Under the pieces are notes generated by a model. That model made no database searches and was not told the DNA's origin. It worked only from the letters and a program-made list of their open reading frames with translations. DNA of 64,000 bases from Pocillopora verrucosa (taxonomy: Eukaryota; Cnidaria; Anthozoa; Scleractinia; Pocilloporidae), in contig NC_089313.1 in assembly GCF_036669915.1 (NCBI RefSeq), positions 12,666,292-12,730,291 on the forward strand, read 5' to 3'. The translations under genes and the position numbers were made by a program. Positions 11,976 to 22,572 of the stretch are shown here, one piece after another (within the stretch, counting starts at the first letter, position 1; the number at the start of each line of letters is the position of its first letter).

Positions 11976-12654
11976 TTGGGAACCTGTAAAATGAGGAACG
12001 ATGAATGTATTTACCGTAACACAGTTGACTATGTGTCCAGGATGGCTCTTGAGAGAGACGATTTTAGAAGGTTTTTAGTTATCTGGGAATTTCGTGTTAC
12101 AGGAAATTGGATCGCGGCGCGCGTTACATCAAGGTTGGAAATGGGGCCTCTCTTCCTTTTGGGCCACTTTTCACTATTTTCATACTGCAATGTGTGAAAT
12201 TACTGCTTAAACTATTGCTTTCAGTTTCTCCTGAATTTCCCTTTTACAACCAACTGTCTCCCTCGTACTAAATTATTCAAACGATAAACTTCCTTTTGTT
12301 AACAGTCTGCAATCATGATTTTTACGCTCTTTAATGTAATGGCGATAAGTGACGATTCAAGTTTTGATTACCAACTAAAACCATAGGGTTTTTTTTCTCA
12401 ATATTCAGTGCTTCTCCATCTGGAATCTCTCATACACTGCTATAAATTAACACGATCAGTTGCGTCAAAAGACACCCCAACCCCTCTTGCGGCTGCTGTT
12501 TCTAATTTGTCTTGTATTTGTTGTTCTCCTCTGTGGGTGTTTTCTATTTAAATTCTCGCTGACCGATCGACAGAGTTGTATTTATTCTTGAGAGTAAAAT
12601 GCTCATATACCGTGCGGTACAAAATCCTGCTAATCAGAATATAGCGCAAAGAGG

Positions 12655-12870
12655 AGGTAAGTTTCTAAAGAAACTGTGAGGCTGCATCAGTGGGATATTA
12701 CAAAATAATTACTGCTTAAATACTGCTAATTAGAATGAAGGAAAGAGGGTAAGTTTCTCAAGAGACTGTGGTGTTGCATCAGTAAGGGAAGTTACAAGAT
12801 AATTTGGTTTCATGAACTGAGTTCATAATGCAACTTGGTTACCATGGAGAGTTTTAAGAATGGAATGGAG
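12655..12870. repeat. Half-elements of the AAGTTTCT...AACTGTG repeat family (copy A)
   Basis: GGTAAGTTTCTAAAGAAACT is followed by CTGCATCAGTGGG. A second start, GGTAAGTTTCTCAAGAGACT, is followed by ATTTGGTTTCATGAACTGAG. The same 5' part occurs at 48165-48265 and 62968-63060, where it joins the long foldback. The corresponding copy in segment B is at 18975-19190. Confidence 0.5.
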
Positions 12871-13264
12871 GAAACCTTTGAATTTTCACCAGTGTTGTAC
12901 CCAACCTTCCAATCGTACGCTGCACTTTTGCTCCTCCGAAATTTAGGAAAAGGTGCTACTTCTCGTTTCGTTCATACGTTTTCCTTTGATATTTGCAGTT
13001 AAATTGCATTCTTTGTATTCTATGCCGTGTTTTTTTGTTCATAAACGTTCAGAAGTTTTAAAAGTGTTGCCATGACGGTTCAGTGACCAATTAGTCAGTT
13101 GAAAGCCATTGAAAATGAAGTCGTCGCGCAACACTTTCATTTTCTTTCCGCTCTACTTTCTGGGTTTATTAAGCGCTCACTCTGTTTACGAGCGTAATAG
13201 GCCACGCGTGACGTTGGGAACACATGAGGAAAATTTGTAAATCACAAGCCGCTGGCGAGTGATT

Positions 13265-13569
13265 CTTATATAATAAGCTCAGTTATGCACGCATTCTGAT
13301 TGGTTCTCACTTATGATCTATTAGAGGACAGACGTGTAGATGACGTCATCATTAAAACTGTTTTTTAATTCTTTATTATATAGAACAAATAGATTCCAAG
13401 TTGCCGTGGGTCTGTTCAATAATAGATCACAGAGGACGTCAAAATGTGGTGAGTACATCAGTGACACTCGGCTGCGCCTCGTGTGCCACTTTTTTATTCT
13501 TACCACATTTTGACGTCATCTGTGATGTATTACTGAACAGACACACGGCAACTTGGAATCTATTTGTTA
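13265..13569. mobile_element. Foldback MITE insertion, family D, present only in copy A
   Basis: About 305 bp is present here and absent at the matching place in copy B (around 19554), where the flanks join directly. The right two thirds (13384-13569) is an inverted repeat. ATAGATTCCAAGTTGCCGTG on one side is mirrored by CACGGCAACTTGGAATCTAT on the other, with GACGTCAAAATGTGGT in each arm. No coding sequence is present. The empty site in B makes this a dated insertion, later than the segmental duplication, unless it was cleanly lost from B. Confidence 0.7.
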
Positions 13570-15063
13570 TACAGCCTTTTTGATAGAAGGTGCGGTCTAA
13601 CGCTTTTACGAAATAAACCTCAAGTCTCTGTGGATTTACCGGTGCAATGAACGATAGGTTTTTGACCAATCAGGGCGCTTTTAGAATCAAACAAAGTATT
13701 TTGTCTGGTTATGGTAACTTCCACAAAACTTTAAGATTTTTTCTTTGCACTCTCCTAAAATTGAGTCAGATTTCGAAGAAAGAGACTCAGTATTGTTATG
13801 ACTTTCAAAAGTTTATCACCGTCATACATAGATAGGAAGACAAAGAAAAAGTGATAATTCATGATAACACGCATGAGATGCTTCATCATACCAGTAAGAG
13901 AGCAGTGTAACAGTACATTCACAAATCCAGAATTCTGCCTTACAATTTCCGAAACTTCTGTCATATTCTCTGCGAACTGTCCAGCTACATTTCATGTTAC
14001 CATTTTCGGCCACCTATCCCTTCAACACACTTTAACCCTAATTTTTTCCCTTCCAGACTTAGTTTCAATTCTCTCTTCTTTCCTGGTACTGGAGAAAGAT
14101 GGAGATGAGCAAGGGAGGCGCACTTTAAAAGAACAAGGATACCGCTTTTCGTCTTTCATTGTAAATCCATTCTGTTCATTCAAAAACTTTCTTCTCCCCT
14201 TTAAACAATGCAGTACAATATCGTTTTAGGTTCCAGTTAGGAACTTTTATGCACTATAGTGGGTCACGTTGAGTCACGTCTGGTTCGAGTCTGTTGGTAT
14301 AGTATTCAAGTTATATTAAGTGGTGTGGAGAGGGCGCGTTTTCCTACCCTTGGTGAAATATACCCTTTAATACACGAGCATAGCTTTTTGTCAGATACAC
14401 CAGGAAATCTAAACAGGACTTTGCCTAGTTATGAAAAGGACTGGATTCTTGCATGCTATTCACAGTGCTTAATAGAAAGATGCAGGAACTGCACAATCAT
14501 TAGACTGGGAAAAAAAAATAGACTTTTATCCATTCCGTAATGAAAATAAGCAACTAGATATTAACGTTCTAAGCATTAAAGCCTACTTTATTCATAAACA
14601 AAGCACCAAGCATAGTAAGCTGTATGAGCAGTACAATCAATTAATAAACGTTTGTTAGCAAAGTGGAGGGGAACAGGGGCGTGGACATTACATGAGGTAA
14701 GAAAACAGGATGTCATCTCAAAAAGAGAAACAAACCAACAAAAGAGAAGAAAGGACATAAATTGAGAGATAGGTAACAAGAAATAATGCTTTCAATGCAA
14801 AAATTGGCAAAACATCAGAATAAAAGGTGGGAGCCTGGAATGGCAAAGGTGAAAAAGAAAGAAGTTCACTTCCACAACAGAACTTTACTTTATCCAGGAA
14901 GTAAACAAGTTTACAAATGGAATTAGTATGCATTAAGTCACTTAACTTAGCTGCATGTAATCCAGAATAAGAGACATATTTAAACTTTAAGCATCTATAT
15001 TAATTATCATTTTGATGAGGAAAAAATGGCTTTGAATCATGTTGATTGATCTTTTTATTCCAC

Positions 15064-15118
15064 TCATTCCAGCCCAAGCAGCTCTACATCAAATATCAAG
15101 AGTACATTTTGAGGGATA
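15064..15118 (-). pseudogene. Orphan duplicate of FKBP1A terminal exon
   Basis: On the minus strand this repeats FKBP1A exon 6 (21434-21488). It reads T-ATC-CCT-CAA, then coding for [14 protein letters not shown] and a stop. It differs from the true exon by IPQNVL instead of IPPNAV. The upstream sequence still has TTTAACCC and an AC acceptor (TTTGCAC). No copy of exon 5 exists in segment A, so nothing can splice to it locally. The exon is a relic of the duplication, unless the intact gene uses it as an alternative last exon. Confidence 0.8.
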
Positions 15119-15470
15119 GTGCAAAGGGTTAAAGAAAAGACTCAGAGTTGTACTATAACAATAATCGACTATAATAATCATTTAAAATCTCACTTGTTGT
15201 AGTAAAAAGAAGACCATGATTGGCCCCTGAATGACATTTCGGCAAACTTTTCCTTAAAGTTAAGGAACGTTGGCTAGATAGTTTGAACTTTATAGATAGA
15301 AATGATGATTATTAGAAATGAACTTTAGCTGGATTTATCTCTTGGTAGGTTCAAACTTTAGTACCTAGAGATTTGTGTAATCCATAGTCAAAACAACTGA
15401 TGCCCACCACTATTATGCACGCCTTACCATTTGCAATTTGAGTAAAGAGTCAATAAAGATGTCAATATCA

Positions 15471-15782
15471 GTAGCCAAATGCAGTCTTAAGCTGCCAATC
15501 TTTTTCTTCATTCAAGTCCAAATGGTGCAAATCAAAGGGGTTATCAGTTAAAGTCAGAGAAATGTTTCCCTCTCGAGTTCAAATTGAGAAAACACCGACA
15601 GCACTAATAGAAGTAAAAGTAAACAAAATAACTTCTTTTACGATGCTATTCCAGTTTTTCCTTGCCTTTCTCACTGCAGCCCTTAATGATCTTTGATCCG
15701 TAAAAAGCTGTGAGACGAGATCAGTGGAGCGATGCGGAACTATGACAAAGCTGCGAGTGGAAAAAGAGACGATGGGTAAGAT
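15471..15782. other. Spacer between the two segmental copies
   Basis: About 310 bp is not shared between copies A and B. I see no gene or clear repeat in it. Confidence 0.5.
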
Positions 15783-16075
15783 TTCCTGGCTGTTTACCAA
15801 TTCTTGAGCTTCAGCCAATCTACAATTTCGAAAAGGCAAGTTTTTTCTACCGATAGAGTTTTTCTTTTAGATATACAAGAGATTTTTGTTGCTGCCTGAA
15901 ATTTCAGTTCGTCGAGATAACTGAATTTCTACATTATAACTTCCCCTGAGAGGCAGTTAACTGACAGTTAATTGGCAGTCAATTTTCCATAGTCCTCCAG
16001 TTATACTCTGTTGGCAACGACTGAGCCCCCTTCTGCTCCCCCTTAATACCATGTGATCCCCCCAACATCCCCTGT

Positions 16076-16246
16076 TCCCCGTCCCCCCGTCCCCCCGTCC
16101 CCCCGTTCCCCCGTTCCCCCGTTCCCCCGTTCCCCCGTTCCCCCGTTCCCCCGTTCCCCCGTTCCCCCGTTCCCCCGTTCCCCCGTTCCCCCGTTCCCCC
16201 GTTCCCCCGTTCCCCCGTTCCCCCGTTCCCCCGTTCCCCCGTTCCC
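16076..16246. repeat. GTTCCCCC octamer array
   Basis: About twenty tandem copies of an 8-bp unit GTTCCCCC follow a few 7-bp GTCCCCC units. The minus strand is thus a regular series of G5 runs separated by AAC, an ideal layout for G-quadruplexes. The matching place in copy A (about 8846-8885) has only a few irregular C runs. The array lies about 350 bp downstream of GPCR copy B. Open frames across it are repeat artefacts. Confidence 0.92.
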
Positions 16247-16596
16247 CGTCTCGGGCGATAATGATAACGGTCCCTAAAATAGAGATGATTTTTGCGGAAA
16301 ACTGATTGCTCCGTGCTTTCAGCTGCTTATACATGAAAGAGAAAATATTTAGCTATTTAAGATTTGACAGAGTTCGAGAACTAGTGATTATCTACTTTTT
16401 TCTCGACAGGGTTATTGGAAAAAAAGGTGTAACCGTCATCTTAACTGTCTTAAATTAACAATAGCAACACGTACTGTTACGTTGACAGAGTTTGTTCAAA
16501 TAATATATATTTTCTCCACCAGACAATTCAATAGCCTTGTAAAAAACATTTCCTTGTATTGGGGCACCTTGTAATTTACAACAATATTCTGATATT

Positions 16597-17502
16597 TTAA
16601 CAACACCACAACTGTCTAATTATTCCCTTTACTTTTTTTCTCACTTCTCCGATCTTCCAACAGTACAGGACCGGGTTTAGAAAAGAATTCATGAATATCA
16701 AAGTCTCTGTAGCCAACTTTGGCACCGCACTGTCACGCATTTTTGTTCCAGCTAATACTCCATAAGGAACATAACACACAAGTAAAGCAAACTGCACCCA
16801 CAAAATGCTGGACACCGTTTTTTTGTACCTTGCTATGTTTAGCTGATTCCCTAATTCGCTTAGAAATCCTTGGGGGAAGTTGTTTTGTATTTGGGTTTGA
16901 TGCTGTCGTAACTTAAGGTATATCTTGACGAAAGAGGAAATTGAGGTAATCAGAGACAGCACAATGAAAGTAGCGGATAACTTTTGTCCAACGTCTCTTC
17001 TCCAAACCCAAAGCGCCGCAAATAGAGTACCAGTAAACCAAAAGGAAATGACAACATAGCGAATTCGACTGAAGGTTACGACATGTTTGTATCGCATACC
17101 CAGCATCAAGGCAAGAAGTCTGTCCACATTGATTGCAGTTGACGTCCAAACAGATACCAAACATATAATGCATGTTAAACCTCCGCCAACTTTAAAAATA
17201 TAATACAGACAATTCGTGTTCATCTCTCTTACATGGAGCATAAAGTAGACGCAGAATAGTGGTTGTACAATAAAACCGACGCAAAGATCAGTCATCGCCA
17301 AGCACTGAAAGAGGAGTTTTGTCGGCGGATGAATAGAAGTCACTCGCCGGAGAGCGAAGAGGATAAGAACATTGCCAAGAAATGCCGTGAAAGCAAGAAA
17401 AATGTTCAGACCTGAGAAAAATTCTACTACACCTGTTGGAGTGTTGCTGACAGATTGACTTAGCTTCACCACTTGGTCTATATTTCTAGAACTGCTGGCC
17501 AT
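16597..17502 (-). CDS. Class A GPCR, melanocortin-like, copy B
   Basis: This intronless frame of 301 residues starts at an ATG at 17502 in the same context as copy A. All class A marks seen in copy A are kept: GN 43-44, D72, DRL 127-129, CYVPY 243-247 and NPVLY 276-280. By eye I count about 37 substitutions against copy A and no indel. Five fall in residues 111-119 (start of TM3) and six in 256-268 (loop 3 and the top of TM7). The basic C-terminus KKVKGIIRQLWCC is kept. The open frame and the conserved motifs indicate a working gene. The ligand cannot be told from the sequence. Confidence 0.9.
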   Translation of the reverse strand: MASSSRNIDQVVKLSQSVSNTPTGVVEFFSGLNIFLAFTAFLGNVLILFALRRVTSIHPPTKLLFQCLAMTDLCVGFIVQPLFCVYFMLHVREMNTNCLYYIFKVGGGLTCIICLVSVWTSTAINVDRLLALMLGMRYKHVVTFSRIRYVVISFWFTGTLFAALWVWRRDVGQKLSATFIVLSLITSISSFVKIYLKLRQHQTQIQNNFPQGFLSELGNQLNIARYKKTVSSILWVQFALLVCYVPYGVLAGTKMRDSAVPKLATETLIFMNSFLNPVLYCWKIGEVRKKVKGIIRQLWCC

Positions 17503-17526
17503 TATGGTTTGGTTAAATCATCTGTT

Positions 17527-17536
17527 ATCACGTGAT
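17527..17536. promoter_or_regulatory. Palindromic E-box (CACGTG) upstream of GPCR copy B
   Basis: The palindrome ATCACGTGAT lies 25 bp upstream of the start codon. It contains a canonical CACGTG, the type bound by bHLH-ZIP factors such as USF, MYC/MAX and MiT/TFE. Copy A has CATATG at this site. Confidence 0.35.
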
Positions 17537-18974
17537 GCTTGTTCGGCGTTCTTCAGTAGCGTATGGACGATTTTTTCACGTTGGGAGAATAATTCAGTCA
17601 ACTGTATTTAATGATTTGGGGGTATTTGGTACCCATATCTGGCATGATCGCCGCTTTTTATCTACTTTATTTTGTGAATGCAATCATTTGAATCTGTCAG
17701 CGTGTAAGCGCGTTTTCATACGTGATCGAATAGGCAGTCACTCTCTTGGAAATGGAGATACTTCCTTATCTGTAATAATCAAGATATAAAGTTTCTTTTC
17801 ATTAAAACCCTAACAGATCTAGGAACGCCTGTATCACATGTAACGTAGCACCCCAAGGTAGTCATTAGTTAAGCTAATAGAACAGGCGAACGTCACATTT
17901 GCATGTTTACTGGTATTTGAATCGTGTACTCTTCGTGACAGGTCAGCACGTATTTTGTGATTAATTTAATTTGTGTGCCACAATCGTCTTTTCTATTTGT
18001 ATATAGGTAATTAAGTCAATGTCCTAAAGGATGTCCGGCTGTACTTTGAACTTCGGCTTTAATTGATTTTAGCTAATAAAAGTTTAAGTTTATCTCCATT
18101 TTGTCTCAATAAGACAAGATTTACTGAAAATGGTTCTTACACTTCTAGCTCGAAAAATGGTATCCTCAATCAAATCCCATCCAAAAAAAAATTCAAAATT
18201 TTAGGGGTGCATGCTTTGGACTTAAGAATCTGTCTAGAATTCCAAACCCTAAAAGTTGCATATAACAGTCGAGTGAAGTCTATAGATGCAGTGTTTCAAG
18301 CCGGTTTTAACGGAAAATTTAACATTGGTTCATTAATTATTAAACGTTGGTTCCACCTACTGGAAAAGATTTTTATGAACTGAAATTGATGAGGTCTCAA
18401 TTCGTAACTATACTGAGTTAAAGATCAACTTAAATTTCTAAAAGCAGTGAATGCATAGAAAAATTTTCACCTTCTGTAAGAGAACCACACATTTAATTTT
18501 CTTTATTTTCATACTGAAATGTGTGCAATTACTGCTTAAACAATTGCTTTCAGTTTCTCCTGAGTTTTCCTTTTACGACCACCTGTCTCCCTCGTACTAA
18601 ATTATTCAAACGATAAACTTCCTTTTGTAAACAGTCTGCAATCATGATTTTTACGTTCTTTAATGGAACAGCAATAAATTACGATTAAAGTTTTTATTAC
18701 CAACTAAAACCATACGGTTTTTTTTCCTCAATATTCAGTGCTTCTCCATCCGGAATCTCTCTTACACTACTATAAATTAACACGATCAGTTGCGCCAAAA
18801 CACACCCCAACCCCTCCTGCTGCTGCTTGTTTCTAATTTGTCTTGTATTTATTGTTTTCTTCTGTAGGTGTTTTCTATTTAAATTCTCGCCGAGCGATCG
18901 ACAGAGTTATATTTATTCGTGAGAGTAAAATACTTATATACCATGCGTTACAAAATCCTGCTAATCAGAATATA

Positions 18975-19190
18975 GCAAAGAGGAGGTAAGTTTCTAAAGA
19001 AACTGTGGTGCTGCATCAGTGGGATATTACAAAATAATTACTGCTTAAATACTGCTAATTAGAATGAAGGAAAGAGGGTAAGTTTCTCAAGAGACTTTGG
19101 TGTTGCATCAGTGGGGGAAGTTACAAGGTAATTTGGTTTCATGAACTGAGTTCATAATGCAACTTGGTTACCGTGGAGAGTTTTAAGAAT
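18975..19190. repeat. Half-elements of the AAGTTTCT...AACTGTG repeat family (copy B)
   Basis: This matches 12655-12870 and arose before the segmental duplication. It has two tandem starts (AAGTTTCTAAAGAAACTGTG and AAGTTTCTCAAGAGACTTTG). Confidence 0.5.
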
Positions 19191-20089
19191 GGAATGGAGG
19201 AAAGGCTTTTAATTTTCGCCAGTGTTGTACCCAACCTTCCAATCGTACGCTGCACTTTTGCTCCGCTGAAATTTAGGAAGAGGTGCTACTTCTCGTTTCG
19301 TTCATACGTTTTCTTTTGATATTTGCAGTTTGCACGAGTTTTTTTGTTCATAAACGTTCAGAAGTTTTAAAAGTGTTGCCATGACGGTCCAGTGACCAAC
19401 TAGTCTGTTGAAAGCCATTGAAAATGAAGTCGTCACGCAACACTTTCATTTTCTCTCCGCTGTGCATTTTGGGTTTATTAGAGCGCTTACTCTGTTTACG
19501 AGACGTTGGGAACACATGAGGAAAATTTGTAAATCACAAGCCGCTGGCGAGTGATTTACAGACTTCTTGATAGAAGGTACGGTCTAACGCTTTTATGAAA
19601 TAAACCTCAATTCTCTGTGGATTTACCGGTGCAATGATTGATAGGTTTTTGACCAATCAGGGCGCTTGTAGAATCAAACAAAGTATTTTGTCTGGTTACG
19701 GTAACTTCCACAAAACTTAAAGTTATTTTCTTTGCACTTTCCTCAAATTTAGAGTCAGATTTCAAAGAGACTCAGTATTGTTATCACATTCAAAAGTTTA
19801 TCACCGTCATACATAGATAGGAAGACAAAGAAAAAGTGATAATTTATGATAACACGCAACCCGAGATGCTTCATCATACCAGTAAGAGAGCAGTGTAACA
19901 GTACATTCACAAATCCAGCATTGTGCCTCACAATTTCCAAAACTTCTGTCATATTCTGTGCGAACTCTCCAACTATATTTCCATGCAACCATTTTCGGCC
20001 ACTTATCCCTTCAACACACTTTAACCCTAATTTTTCCCTTCCAGACTTAGTTTCAATTCTCTCTTCTTTCCTGGTGCTGGAGAAAGTAC

Positions 20090-20890
20090 AATATCGTTGT
20101 CGGTTCCAGTTAGGAACTTTTGTGCACTACAGTGGGTTACATTGAGTCACATCTGGTTTAAGTCTGTTGGTTGCGGTTACAAACGAAACTAAAGCACTGA
20201 ATAGTATTCAAATTATATTAAGTGGCGTGGAGAGGGGGAATTTTCCTACCCTTGATGAAACATACCCTTTTAATACACGAGCATAGCTTTTTGTCAGATA
20301 CACCCAGAAATCTAAACAGGACTTTGCCCAGCTATGAATTCAAAGCCCGGCCTCTTATAAGGTTGTTGTGTTACAGAAAGGACTGGATTCTTGAATGCTA
20401 TTCGCAGTGCATAATGCTTAATAGAAAGATGCAGGTATTGCACAATCATTACATTGGAAAAAGGGATGGGCAAGGGAGGCGCACTTTAAAAGAACAAGGA
20501 TACCGCTTTCCGTCTTTCATTGTAAATCCATTCTGTTCATTCGAAAACTTTCTTCTCCCCTTTAAACAATGCAGTACAATATCGTTTTAGGTTCCAGTAA
20601 GGAACTTTCGTGCACTACAGTGGGTCTGGTTCAAGTCTGTTGGTTGCTTGTAATAAGTGGTGTGGAAAGGGCGTGTTTTCCTACCCTTGGTGAAATATAC
20701 CCTTCAACACACAAGCATAGCTTTTTGTCAGATACACCCAGAGATCTAAACAGGACTTTGCCCAGTTATGAACTCATAGCCTGGCCTCTTCTAAGGTTGA
20801 TGTATTACAGAAAGGACTGGATTCTTGCATGCTATTCACAGTGCTTAATAGAAAGATACAGGAACTGCACAATCATTACATTGGGAAAAA
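20090..20890. repeat. Internal direct duplication within copy B
   Basis: A block with GTACAATATCGTTGTCGGTT, CATAGCTTTTTGTCAGATAC and GAAAGGACTGGATTCTTG occurs at about 20090-20460 and again at about 20572-20880. Copy A has the block once (14213-14520). The duplication is therefore later than the segmental duplication, or copy A lost one unit. Confidence 0.65.
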
Positions 20891-20962
20891 ATAGACTTTT
20901 GATCCATTTCGTATTGAAAATAACCAATCAAATATATCAACGTTCTAAGCATTAAAGTCTAC

Positions 20963-20968
20963 TTTATT
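20963..20968 (-). terminator. Likely FKBP1A polyadenylation signal
   Basis: AATAAA on the minus strand lies about 470 bp past the FKBP1A stop codon. The segment A counterpart near 14589 keeps it. Confidence 0.4.
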
Positions 20969-21433
20969 CATAAACAAAGTACCAAGCATAGTAAGCTGTA
21001 TAGGCCATACAGTCAAATAATAAACATTTGCTAGCAAAGTGGAGGGGAACAGGGACATGGACATTACACGAGGTAATAAAACAGGATGTCATCTCAAAAA
21101 GAGAAACAAACAAGCAAAAGAGAAGAAGGGACATAAAATGAGAGATAGGTAACAAGAAATAATGTTTTCAATGCAAAAATTGGCAAAACATCATATTAAA
21201 AGGTGGGAGCCTGGAATGGCAAAGGTGAAAAAGAAAGAAATTCACCTCCACAGCAGAACTTTACTATATCCAGGAAGTAAACAAGTTTACAAATGGAATT
21301 AGTATGCCTTAAAACACTTAACTTAGCTACATGTAATCTAGAATATGAGACATATTTAAACTTTAAGCATCTATACTAATATATATTTTGATGAGGAAAA
21401 AATGGCTTTGAATCATGTTGATTGATCTTCCAC

Positions 21434-22539
21434 TCATTCCAGCCCAAGCAGCTCTACATCAAATATCAAGACAGCATTTGGAGGGATAGTGTAAATGGTT
21501 AAGGAAAAGACTCAGAGTTGTACTATAGTAATAATAATTTACAATAATAATGATTTACTATAATAATTATTAAAAATTTCACTTGTCGTAGTAAAAAGAA
21601 GACCACAATTGGCCCCTGAATGACATTTCGGCAAACTTTTCCTTAAAGCTGAGGAATGTTGGGTAGATAGTTTGAACTTTATAGATAGTACCTTAAAAAC
21701 TTCTCACAGCCAATTTCTTTGCCTTCATAAAACAGGAAACAAAAGGAGAGCAAATGCGATGACAAGTGTCAATTTTGAGGTCCTTATAGTTTTCCAAATG
21801 ATCAGTAAGCTCCACACTTTCTCGATTGAAAATGAAGAGCAAAACCTGAAGAGAGCACCAAACTCAAGGAGGAGACCCTGGGGAATACCTCCTGCTTTTA
21901 CTTTGGTGTTCCCATTGTCAAAAATTTCCATCTTCCGCTCCCCTTAAGCAGCAATATCAAAAACGTAAAAAAGGATATACACCAGGGACCCCTCTGCCTC
22001 CATACCCAAAGTCTGGAGAACAAGTGAGCTTTGCTCGTTGACCTACACACATCTGTAACAAAAGAAATGAACTTTAGCTGGATTTATCTCTTGGTAGGTT
22101 CAGACTTTAGTACCTAGAGATTTGTGTAATCCATAGTCAAAACAACTGATGCCCATCACTATTATGCATGCCTCATCATTTGCAATTTGAATAGAGTCAA
22201 AATTCTGTCTATTTACCGCATAGTGACAGAAATAAAATAATGTTTTGATTTCTGTGAGATATCTACCAAAATAATTATCACCTCAGTGTGCGAGAAAGTA
22301 GTGGATATTTAAGTGGCTGCTTTGTAGCTTGGTAAATATCTACCATCATTCACCTCCACTTAATGAATAACTGTTCGATAAAATAATCATTTACAAGTAT
22401 ATATAATTACAGAACAAGCTAATTTAACAAAACTAATACTAAAAGTAACAATTTTTTAAGCTGTCAAAAAGTGCTCTATCTGAGAGCAATCTTATTGTGA
22501 ATAAATATTATTTGTTAATTATTCATTAACATGTAAAAA

Positions 22540-22572
<33 letters not shown>

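Larger units (their letters stand above)
8498..15470. repeat. Tandem segmental duplication, copy A
   Basis: From GGCTGTTTACCAATTTC near 8502 to about 15470 the sequence matches copy B (15783-22195) in the same order and orientation. Shared landmarks include the GPCR frame, the flank after the start codon, the CATCATACCAGTAAGAGAGC stretch (13881 and 19871), the FKBP terminal exon and GATTTGTGTAATCCATAGTC. Copy A carries segments absent from B at about 11090-12165 and 13265-13570. It lacks the B segment 21690-22060 that holds FKBP exon 5. Confidence 0.88.
15783..22195. repeat. Tandem segmental duplication, copy B
   Basis: This copy starts at CTGGCTGTTTACCAATTC and ends in FKBP1A intron 4 at about 22195. 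It contains GPCR copy B and FKBP1A exons 5 and 6. Relative to copy A it has an expanded GTTCCCCC array, an internal duplication around 20090-20890, and lacks the A-specific blocks. Confidence 0.88.

Noticed and set aside
15957..16334. Gly-Glu-Arg-Gly-rich frame and its plus-strand Pro-rich counterpart
   Set aside because: They are translations of the GTTCCCCC array on both strands.
21900..21978. Apparent frameshift and stop at the end of FKBP1A exon 5 (GVYPFLRF)
   Set aside because: I first took it as pseudogenisation. The ATATCCTTT donor and the distant exon 6 restore the normal C-terminus.
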